A DNA stretch of 7,083 nt from Phototrophicales bacterium. GTDB taxonomy: Bacteria; Chloroflexota; Anaerolineae; Aggregatilineales; Phototrophicaceae. Location: positions 1-7,083 of the forward strand of contig PGTJ01000126.1 in NCBI GenBank assembly GCA_002794515.1, written 5' to 3'. A program made the translations under genes and the position numbers. Positions 1 to 5,964 of this stretch are shown piece by piece (positions within the stretch are counted from its first letter, which is position 1; each line of letters starts with the position of its first letter). The notes under the pieces are model-generated. The model ran no database searches, was not told where the DNA came from, and was given only the letters and a program-made list of their open reading frames with translations.

Positions 1-1601
1 ATGCCAAAATGGGTGCGACTGCGAATCAGATTTCGTGCCAAGTTCAAATTTACGCCTTTGCGCTTCCGCAATTCGTAATAAGTTTGGGTGAAGGACTCGT
101 GATGCACCTCATCCAACAACGGTGTGATGATGGTTGGATGAAAATCTAAGCCCAAATCGGCAATCAGCTTGTGTATCACATCGGGAAAACCGAGCAAAAT
201 CGGTTCGGCGATGCCTTCTTGCGCCACTTGATATGCCGCGCTGACAATTTTGGGATTTTGCCCCTCGGGATACACCACGCGGATTTTGCGCCCCATTTTA
301 GCATGATTGATAATCGTATTGCGTACCGCACGTCCTTGCCCCTGACGGGCGATGAGCATTTCGCGGTATTGGGTGATATCAATTTCGCGTCGTGCTACAC
401 CGCTCTTCATGGCGGCATCGGCAATGGCGGGGGCAACCCACAACAATACACGCGGATCGAGTGGCTTGGGGATGAGGTAATCGCGCCCAAATTCGAGGCT
501 TTCCAGACCATATGCCCGCAAGACGCTCTCTGGGACGGGTTCGTGTGCCAATTGTGCCAATGCCTTCGCCGCCGCCATCTTCATCTCTTCGTTGATTTGA
601 CGGGCATATACATCCAATGCCCCTCTGAAGATGAACGGGAAGCCCAACACGTTGTTGATTTGGTTGGGATAATCGCTACGCCCTGTGCCGACAATGGCAT
701 CGGGACGCACGGCGAGCGCATCTTCGGGTTTGATTTCGGGGTCGGGATTCGCCATCGCAAAAATCAACGGATTTTCTGCCATGCCCTTTATCCATTCGGG
801 ATGAACGGCACCTGCGACCGATAATCCGAGTACCACATCCGCGCCGACCAGTGCTTCTTCCATCGTGCGAACATCGCGCTTGGTGGCGAATTCGGCTTTG
901 TATTTATTCACGCCATCGCGCCCATCCCAGATGACACCTTTAGAATCGAACATGACAATATTTTCGCGCTTCACACCGAGCAACACATAAAATTTGGCAC
1001 AGGCGATGGCGCTCGCCCCTGCACCCGTCACCACGACTTTCAGGTCGCTAATCTTTTTACCCGTGATTTCACAGGCATTCATCAGCGCCGCCCCAGAGAT
1101 GATCGCCGTGCCGTGTTGGTCATCATGAAAAACGGGGATGTCCATCTCGGCTTTAAGGCGTTCCTCGACCTCAAAGCAAATCGGCGCGGCAATATCTTCG
1201 AGGTTAATCCCGCCGAATGTCGGTTCAAGCGCTTTGCAAACAGCCACAATTTCATCGGCAGTTTTGGCGGCAATTTCGATGTCGAATACATCAATATCGG
1301 CAAATCGTTTGAATAACACCCCTTTGCCTTCCATGACGGGCTTCGAGGCTTCGGGACCCAAATCGCCTAAGCCTAAAATCGCCGTCCCGTTCGATACGAC
1401 CGCCACTAAATTGCCTTTGGCGGTCAGTTCGTAAACCGAAAGTGGCTCGCGGTCAATTTCCCAGCAGGCTTCTGCCACACCAGGCGAATAAGCGAGTGTG
1501 AGGTGATGTTGTGTGGTGAGCGGTTTGGTGGGTGTAACTTGGATTTTGCCCGGACGACCTTTACGATGATAATCCAGCGCATCTTGTTTGGTGTATGCCA
1601 T
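1..1601 (-). CDS. maeB: NADP-dependent malic enzyme with C-terminal phosphotransacetylase domain (partial, 3' end outside window)
   Basis: Oxidative decarboxylation of malate to pyruvate with reduction of NAD(P)+, in the cytosol. An uninterrupted frame of 533 codons runs from ATG at 1601 to the left edge with no stop. Its N-terminus closely follows E. coli MaeB: PGKIQVTPTKPL at 17-28, LAYSPGVA at 36-43 (Tyr38 probably catalytic), MEGKGVLFK at 90-98 (Lys93 probably catalytic), FHDDQHGTA at 158-166 (metal-binding acidic pair), a GAGAS Rossmann motif at 193-197, and TGRSDYPNQINNV and FPFIFRGALDV further on. At about residue 436 the sequence changes to KIRVVYPEG, the start of the phosphotransacetylase-like domain found in the roughly 760-residue fused enzymes; about 220 residues of it are missing. 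In this fused family the domain is usually regarded as regulatory (acetyl-CoA sensing), which is family knowledge. GAAGG at 1611-1615 is a suitable ribosome binding site. The gene is probably monocistronic from a promoter near 1655, since a terminator separates it from the gene upstream. Confidence 0.96.
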   Translation of the reverse strand, partial: MAYTKQDALDYHRKGRPGKIQVTPTKPLTTQHHLTLAYSPGVAEACWEIDREPLSVYELTAKGNLVAVVSNGTAILGLGDLGPEASKPVMEGKGVLFKRFADIDVFDIEIAAKTADEIVAVCKALEPTFGGINLEDIAAPICFEVEERLKAEMDIPVFHDDQHGTAIISGAALMNACEITGKKISDLKVVVTGAGASAIACAKFYVLLGVKRENIVMFDSKGVIWDGRDGVNKYKAEFATKRDVRTMEEALVGADVVLGLSVAGAVHPEWIKGMAENPLIFAMANPDPEIKPEDALAVRPDAIVGTGRSDYPNQINNVLGFPFIFRGALDVYARQINEEMKMAAAKALAQLAHEPVPESVLRAYGLESLEFGRDYLIPKPLDPRVLLWVAPAIADAAMKSGVARREIDITQYREMLIARQGQGRAVRNTIINHAKMGRKIRVVYPEGQNPKIVSAAYQVAQEGIAEPILLGFPDVIHKLIADLGLDFHPTIITPLLDEVHHESFTQTYYELRKRKGVNLNLARNLIRSRTHFG

Positions 1602-1610
1602 GAGGTTTAT

Positions 1611-1615
1611 CCTTC
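1611..1615 (-). promoter_or_regulatory. Ribosome binding site of maeB
   Basis: On the minus strand GAAGG lies 9 nt before the ATG at 1601 and supports that start. The following residues (MAYTKQDALDYH) align with the N-termini of MaeB-type enzymes. Confidence 0.65.
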
Positions 1616-1652
1616 AATCAGTGCATCATAAAAAATATTCACAATTCTCCAT

Positions 1653-1661
1653 ATTTTAGCA
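1653..1661 (-). promoter_or_regulatory. Candidate extended -10 promoter of maeB
   Basis: The minus strand reads TGCTAAAAT, an extended -10 (TGn plus a 5/6 match to TATAAT). It sits just beyond the T-tract of the preceding terminator. No convincing -35 is present at 16-18 bp, which is tolerable for extended -10 promoters. Transcription would begin near 1646 and give a leader of about 45 nt. This is a motif-based prediction only. Confidence 0.4.
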
Positions 1662-1670
1662 TACGCCCAA

Positions 1671-1712
1671 AACCAAAAATCGCCTAGTGATGAGGTTCAT
1701 CTCATTTAGGCG
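1671..1712 (-). terminator. Intrinsic terminator of the WD40-like gene transcript
   Basis: Bases 1681-1712 form a hairpin. The outer arms CGCCTA and TAGGCG pair perfectly. After a 2-nt bulge, GATGAG pairs with CTCATT (one G-U) around a 6-nt loop. On the minus strand the hairpin is followed directly by ATTTTTGGTTTT, a terminator tail; the plus-strand side is A-rich, so it works only for minus-strand transcripts. It ends transcription of the 1825-2814 gene and the short frame 1748-1825, and insulates maeB. Confidence 0.8.
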
Positions 1713-1747
1713 AAAATGTCATGGATTGGCTTTTTGACGATGATAAT

Positions 1748-1825
1748 TTAGCGAGGCATCCCGCCAAACGGAAGGCTTTTTATATCCCAAACGGAATTAT
1801 CGTAATACCCGATTTGCTTTGCCAT
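1748..1825 (-). pseudogene. 25-codon open frame, probable N-terminal stub of a tandem copy of the WD40-like gene (or a translated small protein)
   Basis: The frame starts ATGGCAAAGC, the same 10 bases that open the upstream WD40-like gene. The peptide begins MAKQIGYYD against MAKRVASYD there, then ends at TAA in 1748-1750. A GGGAGGG ribosome binding site (1832-1838), inside the last codons of the upstream gene, lies 6 nt before this ATG. An in-frame ATG three bases earlier (1826-1828) overlaps the upstream stop as ATGA, the usual form of translational coupling. The terminator hairpin starts 35 nt after the stop, so the frame is inside the same transcript. The matching initiation region suggests a duplicated gene reduced to its first codons. 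Alternatively it is a real coupled small protein of unknown role. The call of remnant is an inference from a short match. Confidence 0.45.
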
Positions 1826-2814
1826 CATTTACCCTCCCATACCGTTAACACAGGGTCAACATAGATATTTTGTGTGCTGATATAAACCCGTTCCCCATGC
1901 CAAATGATGTTATCCACCAAACCATCTATCTGGGCAAAATCGGCTTGTTTTTGCCCGGTTATCGCGTTCCACAAGACAATCTGCGAGGTCTTTTTATCCA
2001 TGTTCAATTCGCTCACCAGTAGGCGGGTGCTATCTGGCGACCATGCCAATGCCGATAATTCGCGCTCACCGACCAATGTGGCAATCCCTTGATGATTGAC
2101 CATATCCCACACGGCGACTTTATTTTTGAACAGATTTGGGTCATCACGAAGGCTTCTCTCTTCATTGTGCAAGATGGCGCATAACTGCCCGTTGGGTGAA
2201 ATGGCAATCCCGCGTGTGGGGATATACGGGGAATGAATGGATTGTTGCCATAAAAACATGCGTTTGGGGATTTCAATGGGGTTAGCAAATCCATCGGCAT
2301 AAAAAAGGGTGGTTTTATCGAGGCTATGCTCAAAAACCATCAGCTTCTGCTGATGAATTAAATAATGACCGCCACCAAATCTTGAGCCTACCGTGAACGG
2401 GCTTGTTTCGCCCGCAGAGACATGCCAATAACTACCCTTATCGAATGATATTGTGGCAAATTGTGAGTTGCTCGTCCATGCGAGGTCATTATAACTATCT
2501 TCAATTTGAAATTCTTGTGTCGTATTTTTATCGACTGTCCACACCACCAGAAACATGGCATATTCAGGTTCTTGGGGGATGCCGCCGATTGTTTTTCTAT
2601 CATCAAACACAACCGTTTTACCATCTGGACTGAGCGATAACACGGTTGGGTGGGTAGTGAGTGGCTGTTCTGCGATGACATGCCCTTTGGCGGTATCGAA
2701 TACGACCACATGCTCCCGATATTTTTGTTTGGTGAGCGCCACCCCGCGCCTGCCATCGGCGCTCAGGTTGGCGAGTGAATAATAGCCATCATAACTTGCC
2801 ACACGCTTTGCCAT
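1825..2814 (-). CDS. WD40-like beta-propeller protein of unknown function
   Basis: A 329-residue protein with no signal peptide or membrane segment, so probably cytosolic. Blade-like repeats are visible: LSLSPDGKTVVF (59-70) with VVWTVD (90-95), GIAISPNGQLCAI (202-214) with VAVWDM (233-238), and LAWSPDSTRLLV (256-267) with IVLWNAITG (279-287). The first blade begins near NLSADGRRG (16-24) with VVVFDTAKG (36-44). Blades between 105 and 195 are degenerate. There are no catalytic motifs; such propellers usually act as protein-binding or sensory platforms (family knowledge). The frame could be extended to a TTG at 2826, but that TTG overlaps the GGAGGG ribosome binding site at 2819-2824, so the ATG at 2814 is chosen. 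It is divergent to the TIR-TPR gene across 213 bp, and its transcript ends at the hairpin at 1681-1712. The specific role is unknown; a partnership with the TIR-TPR protein is only suggested by position. Confidence 0.85.
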   Translation of the reverse strand: MAKRVASYDGYYSLANLSADGRRGVALTKQKYREHVVVFDTAKGHVIAEQPLTTHPTVLSLSPDGKTVVFDDRKTIGGIPQEPEYAMFLVVWTVDKNTTQEFQIEDSYNDLAWTSNSQFATISFDKGSYWHVSAGETSPFTVGSRFGGGHYLIHQQKLMVFEHSLDKTTLFYADGFANPIEIPKRMFLWQQSIHSPYIPTRGIAISPNGQLCAILHNEERSLRDDPNLFKNKVAVWDMVNHQGIATLVGERELSALAWSPDSTRLLVSELNMDKKTSQIVLWNAITGQKQADFAQIDGLVDNIIWHGERVYISTQNIYVDPVLTVWEGK

Positions 2815-2818
2815 ATAT

Positions 2819-2824
2819 CCCTCC
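2819..2824 (-). promoter_or_regulatory. Ribosome binding site that fixes the WD40-like gene start
   Basis: On the minus strand GGAGGG lies 4 nt before the ATG at 2814. It overlaps the alternative in-frame TTG start at 2824-2826, making that longer start very unlikely. The same hexamer precedes the short frame at 1825 and the TIR gene at 3028, so it appears to be the common local signal. Confidence 0.8.
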
Positions 2825-2836
2825 AATTTGTTCGGT

Positions 2837-2848
2837 CATAGTCATCAG
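2837..2848 (+). repeat. 12-bp box, copy 1 (CATAGTCATCAG)
   Basis: Identical to the copy at 2952-2963. It lies 22 nt upstream of the WD40-like gene start, in its leader or promoter. A perfect 12-bp direct repeat within about 200 bp is unlikely by chance. Possible regulator binding site; the protein is unknown. Confidence 0.5.
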
Positions 2849-2867
2849 CGTAACAGATTTCTTGTTG

Positions 2868-2889
2868 GATATACCCCTAAGTATGCGGG
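2868..2889 (-). promoter_or_regulatory. Weak candidate promoter region for the WD40-like gene
   Basis: The minus strand has TATATC (2868-2873), a 4/6 match to a -10, with TTAAAA as a 4/6 match to a -35 about 16 bp upstream, extending slightly past the right end given. The start would be near 2861 with a leader of about 47 nt containing the box at 2837-2848. No better candidate is visible in the intergenic region, but the match is poor. Confidence 0.2.
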
Positions 2890-2928
2890 TTTTAACCTGA
2901 TTTTTGATGAAGCGAGGGAGATAACCGC

Positions 2929-2940
2929 CATAGTTGTCAG
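2929..2940 (+). repeat. 12-bp box, copy 2 (CATAGTTGTCAG, 10/12)
   Basis: Differs from the other two copies only at the two central positions (TG for CA). It lies 23 bp upstream of copy 3, about two helical turns, in the same orientation, which fits two adjacent sites on one DNA face. Confidence 0.45.
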
Positions 2941-2951
2941 ATAAAGGATAA

Positions 2952-2963
2952 CATAGTCATCAG
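2952..2963 (+). repeat. 12-bp box, copy 3 (CATAGTCATCAG), possible activator site of the TIR-TPR gene
   Basis: Identical to copy 1. Its centre (2957.5) is about 41.5 bp upstream of the start predicted from the TATAAT at 2987-2992 and it ends where a -35 would lie. That is the classic class II activator spacing. The assignment is inferred from spacing alone. Confidence 0.5.
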
Positions 2964-2972
2964 GTCATTTTT

Positions 2973-2992
2973 TTGACAAATGATATTATAAT
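2973..2992 (+). promoter_or_regulatory. Promoter elements of the TIR-TPR gene
   Basis: A perfect TATAAT is at 2987-2992 and would start transcription near 2999, giving a 29-nt leader. A perfect TTGACA at 2973-2978 is only 8 bp away, so the two hexamers cannot form one promoter. TATAAT has no good -35 at 16-18 bp, while TTGACA could pair with a weak AATTAT at 2995-3000 (16 bp). The most likely arrangement is an activator-dependent promoter using TATAAT, with the alternative still open. Confidence 0.45.
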
Positions 2993-3012
2993 CAAATTAT
3001 TGGATGATGGTT

Positions 3013-3018
3013 GGAGGG
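3013..3018 (+). promoter_or_regulatory. Ribosome binding site that fixes the TIR-TPR start
   Basis: GGAGGG lies 9 nt before the ATG at 3028. Two upstream in-frame ATGs (3004 and 3007) come before this site and have no ribosome binding site of their own. The protein from 3028 begins MSDVFISYSR, the usual first strand of a TIR domain. Confidence 0.8.
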
Positions 3019-3027
3019 CGGTTTGTC

Positions 3028-5088
3028 ATGAGTGATGTGTTTATCTCTTATTCGCGTCATAACATCCAGTTTGCCGAACAGTTATTTAATGCCCTCAAAA
3101 CGCGACATATCAGCGCGTGGGTCGATTGGCAAGATATTCCCCGTTCTGCGGGGTGGTGGGATGAAATCACCCGCGGGATAGATAACGCCTCGACATTTTT
3201 ATTTCTGATGAGCAACGCCTCGCTGGCTTCGCCTGTATGCACCTTAGAATTGAATCATGCTATCGAGAATGGCAAGCGGATATTGCCTGTGGTCATTGAG
3301 TCGCCACAATTTGATATGGCAATCGACAAATTACGCGACTTAGAACCCGATGATGTCTTGACGACTATCATCAATCAGCGCGATATTGTCGGATTATCGC
3401 GTCATAATCATGCTACCATCGGACATATCAATTGGATATTCTTCAATAAAAATCCGCAAGGGGTAGAGTTGCCATTTGAGCGGTCGTTTGATGAACTTCT
3501 GGCGACCATCCAGACCGATTTAGAGCATAATCGTCGCCATGCACGCTTATTGGTTTTGGCGCGGGAATGGGATAGCAACCAACGGGATGATGACTTTTTG
3601 TTGATAGGGGATGAACTCATCATCGCCGAAAATTGGCTCAGAGATGCCCAAGCCCGTCAAAAAGAGCCTATCCCCACCGATTTACACATCGAATTCATCG
3701 ACATCAGTCGCCAAACAGAAGATGCACGCGATAAGCGCCTGCGTGCCATTCGCCGAACAGGGTTGATTGCCACGATCATCGCGCTGGTGGCGAGTATGGT
3801 GGCGGTGGGGGGAATTATCATCGCCAATCGGGCGAGCGCCACTGCCAATGAGGCACAACGACTGGCGGATATATCGCAAATCCGCGCCGACCAAGCCCAA
3901 TTACAAGCCGATAGTGCCAATCATCAAGTGGCTACGGCGACGGTTGTCATCGCTACATCGGTGGCGATGCAACAAATCGCCCAATCAGAACGCGACCAAG
4001 CCCAACGCCGTAGCGAGATTGTCAGTGCCTTTGCCGCGGCTATTTTGAACACCCAATCGAACCCACAGCAATTAATTGCTCACTTAACACGGCTCATCAA
4101 CCAATATCCCCAAGAGGCAATGGCGTATCATGTGCGCGGATTAGCCTACTATCATCAAGCGGCGTATCCACAAGCCATTGCCGATTACGAACAAGCCATC
4201 CGCATAGACCCACGTTTCAATGAGGCGTATTTTAGCCGTGCTAATGCTTATTTCGATTTGGGCAATTACATCCAAGCCATCGCCGATTACACCCAATCCA
4301 TCGTGTTATCGCCATCGGACGCGGTGGCATATAGCAATCGTGGCAATGCCTATATGCAAATGGGCGATATGGCGAATGCCCAAGCCGATTATGAACGGGC
4401 TATCGCCATCAATCCGACATATGCGCCTGTTTATGTGAATCGGGGTAATTTATATTTTAACATAGGTGAATTCGACCTCGCGCTCAATGATTACACATCG
4501 GCGATTGGATACGACCCGTTGTTGGTGGTTGCGTATATCAATCGGGGCAATACCTTTTATGCCAAAGGCATATATGCCGAGGCGATTGCCGATTATGATG
4601 AGGCGATTTTGCTCGATGCGGACAATGCGCTGGTGTATAGTAACCGTGGATTAGCCTATCGGCAATTAGGCGATACCGCACAAGCCATCGCCAATTATAA
4701 TTATGCCATCCAGCTCAATCCGCAATTCACCGATGCGTATATCAACCGTGCCTTCACTTATTTCACCTTGCGTGATTACCCCCGTGCTATCATCGATTAT
4801 TCGCGGGCATTAGAGCTTGATCCTGATTTATCTGATGTATATTACAATCGTGGCTTAGCTTATGCCTTCACCAATCAGATCAATCTCGCGCTGTCCGATT
4901 TTGACCAGTCTATCGCACGGGGATATACACAAGCGTATCTGGGGCGTGGATTGGCGTATTATATCCATGCCGATTATCAAGCGGCGTTGGATGATTGGGC
5001 GCAATACGAAGCAGTAACAGGCATGTTTCCATCGAATTTTGAATCGTTTCGTACGGATGCACATATTCAAGCACAGGTGGGTGATTGA
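3028..5088 (+). CDS. Membrane-anchored TIR domain protein with coiled coil and nine TPRs
   Basis: A 686-residue multidomain protein. Residues 1 to about 125 are a TIR domain: DVFISYSR strand (3-10), WVDWQDIP (31-38) leading into the BB-loop region, and SPVCTLEL (68-75), where Cys71-x-x-Glu74 matches the position of the catalytic glutamate in NAD-cleaving TIR domains. Residues about 132-243 are a conserved linker with INWIFF (134-139), HARLLVLAREW (171-181), DDDFLLIGDEL (187-197) and AENWL (200-204). A single membrane helix spans about 244-266, preceded by basic RDKRLRAIRR. Residues about 270-330 are Ala/Gln-rich and heptad-like, probably a coiled coil. Nine 34-residue TPRs follow from about 365 to 667; the eighth is about three residues short. 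The positive-inside rule places TIR in the cytosol and TPRs outside, suggesting ligand or partner sensing by the TPRs and signalling or NAD cleavage by TIR. That role is inferred. No Thoeris-type partner is adjacent, but a WD40-like gene is divergent. Confidence 0.93.
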   Translation: MSDVFISYSRHNIQFAEQLFNALKTRHISAWVDWQDIPRSAGWWDEITRGIDNASTFLFLMSNASLASPVCTLELNHAIENGKRILPVVIESPQFDMAIDKLRDLEPDDVLTTIINQRDIVGLSRHNHATIGHINWIFFNKNPQGVELPFERSFDELLATIQTDLEHNRRHARLLVLAREWDSNQRDDDFLLIGDELIIAENWLRDAQARQKEPIPTDLHIEFIDISRQTEDARDKRLRAIRRTGLIATIIALVASMVAVGGIIIANRASATANEAQRLADISQIRADQAQLQADSANHQVATATVVIATSVAMQQIAQSERDQAQRRSEIVSAFAAAILNTQSNPQQLIAHLTRLINQYPQEAMAYHVRGLAYYHQAAYPQAIADYEQAIRIDPRFNEAYFSRANAYFDLGNYIQAIADYTQSIVLSPSDAVAYSNRGNAYMQMGDMANAQADYERAIAINPTYAPVYVNRGNLYFNIGEFDLALNDYTSAIGYDPLLVVAYINRGNTFYAKGIYAEAIADYDEAILLDADNALVYSNRGLAYRQLGDTAQAIANYNYAIQLNPQFTDAYINRAFTYFTLRDYPRAIIDYSRALELDPDLSDVYYNRGLAYAFTNQINLALSDFDQSIARGYTQAYLGRGLAYYIHADYQAALDDWAQYEAVTGMFPSNFESFRTDAHIQAQVGD
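4120..5028 (+). repeat. Tandem 102-nt coding repeats (nine TPR units)
   Basis: The encoded units recur every 34 residues, with recurring cores such as AYxNRGxAY and AIADYxxAI at 365-398, 399-432, 433-466 and so on to about 667. The units differ at many bases, so this is an old repeat array in a gene, not a recent expansion. The eighth unit lacks the usual LDPD-like end. Confidence 0.85.
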
Positions 5089-5164
5089 TTATCATGGTAA
5101 TTCGCACCACCACAAGTTAAAATGTGTCGTATTCGACCAAAAACACAACACACCAAATCGATAC

Positions 5165-5170
5165 AAAGGA
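5165..5170 (+). promoter_or_regulatory. Ribosome binding site of the SDR gene
   Basis: AAAGGA lies 11 nt before the ATG at 5182, slightly long spacing. It lies inside the extension that would start at 5122, which supports the shorter protein. Confidence 0.55.
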
Positions 5171-5181
5171 CAAATCAATTT

Positions 5182-5964
5182 ATGAAAGTGATGATAACAG
5201 GCGCAAGCGGGGTAGTCGGGAGTGGGCTTCGCCGATATTTAGACAAACGTGGTGATGAGGTGATCGCCTGGGATCGCGCACGAGTGCCGATTGATGATTA
5301 CGCCCAGATGGAAGCATATGTACGGGAACATCAACCGGATGTGTTGTTTCATCTCGCCACTGCCTCAAGACCAACGGGCAGGGAGAATGAAAATTGGTGG
5401 GTGAATTATCATTGGACGAGTGAATTGGCGTGGATTTGTCGGCAACTCAAGGTCAAGTTCATTTATACCAGCACCGTCATGGTGTATAGCGATAATGCTA
5501 TCGGACCGTTCACCCCCGAATCCACACCAGATGCAAAAAGTGGTTATGGATATGATAAACTCAAAGCAGAAGAACGCACGTTTTCGCAAAATCCAGATGC
5601 CATCGTGGCACGGCTCGGTTGGCAAATCGGTAACACAGTCGGGTCGAATAATATGATTGATTATCTGGCGAAACAAATGGCACAACATGGTGAAATCCGC
5701 GCCAGCACGCGCTGGTATCCCGCTTGTTCTTTTGTCGAAGATACCGCTCATGCCCTAGTCAGCCTCGTCAATAAATCGCCAACGGTGTATCTGGTCAACT
5801 CTAATACCCGTTGGACATTTTATGAAATTGTCACTGCATTGAGCGAAAAACATCATAGCCACTGGAAAATCGTCCCGACTGAAGATTTTATTTATGACCA
5901 GCGTATGTTTGATGGGCGTGTGAGTATCCCAGAATTGAATGTGCGGTTGCCTAATTTGCCGTGA
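5182..5964 (+). CDS. Extended SDR family, NAD(P)-dependent epimerase/RmlD-like reductase
   Basis: A 260-residue cytosolic oxidoreductase. The N-terminus has the dinucleotide-binding TGASGVVG (6-13) in the first Rossmann strand-turn-helix. HLATASRP (57-64) is the usual post-beta4 segment, YTSTVMVYSD (95-104) carries the serine/threonine of the active site, and YGYDK (122-126) provides the YxxxK pair Tyr122 and Lys126. VARLGWQIG (142-150) and a C-terminal substrate half resemble dTDP-4-dehydrorhamnose reductases and NDP-sugar epimerases, but the exact substrate cannot be read. The frame extends to an ATG at 5122, but the Rossmann fold starts at MKVMITGASG, and AAAGGA at 5165-5170 lies 11 nt before 5182, so 5182 is chosen. 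It is 93 bp downstream of the TIR-TPR gene on the same strand; no clear terminator or promoter lies between, so co-transcription is possible. Its last 14 bases overlap the LysE gene end. Confidence 0.88.
   Translation: MKVMITGASGVVGSGLRRYLDKRGDEVIAWDRARVPIDDYAQMEAYVREHQPDVLFHLATASRPTGRENENWWVNYHWTSELAWICRQLKVKFIYTSTVMVYSDNAIGPFTPESTPDAKSGYGYDKLKAEERTFSQNPDAIVARLGWQIGNTVGSNNMIDYLAKQMAQHGEIRASTRWYPACSFVEDTAHALVSLVNKSPTVYLVNSNTRWTFYEIVTALSEKHHSHWKIVPTEDFIYDQRMFDGRVSIPELNVRLPNLP

Noticed and set aside
171..824. Plus-strand open frame of 217 codons
   Set aside because: It lies antisense inside the malic enzyme gene, whose minus-strand frame is uninterrupted and matches MaeB along its length. No ribosome binding site or family motif supports the plus frame.
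2888..2897. GGTT-TT-AACC inverted repeat as an operator
   Set aside because: The arms are only 4 bp, which is too short to stand out from chance in an AT-rich intergenic region.
3004..3027. Upstream ATGs that would lengthen the TIR-TPR protein by eight residues
   Set aside because: They precede the GGAGGG ribosome binding site at 3013-3018 and add residues not seen at TIR N-termini.
4120..5028. Regular 102-nt repeats as a CRISPR or satellite array
   Set aside because: They are in frame and encode consecutive TPR helices. The repeats are diverged and have no spacers.
3028..5088. Thoeris or another named TIR defence system
   Set aside because: No ThsA-like NADase, SLOG or SIR2 gene, nor any nucleotide-signal synthase, is in the window, so a named system cannot be supported.
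5122..5181. Longer start for the SDR protein
   Set aside because: It adds 20 basic residues before the Rossmann strand and has no ribosome binding site, whereas AAAGGA precedes 5182.
5365..5751. Minus-strand open frame of 128 codons
   Set aside because: It is antisense to the SDR gene, whose Rossmann and YxxxK motifs are clear. The antisense translation shows no recognisable pattern.
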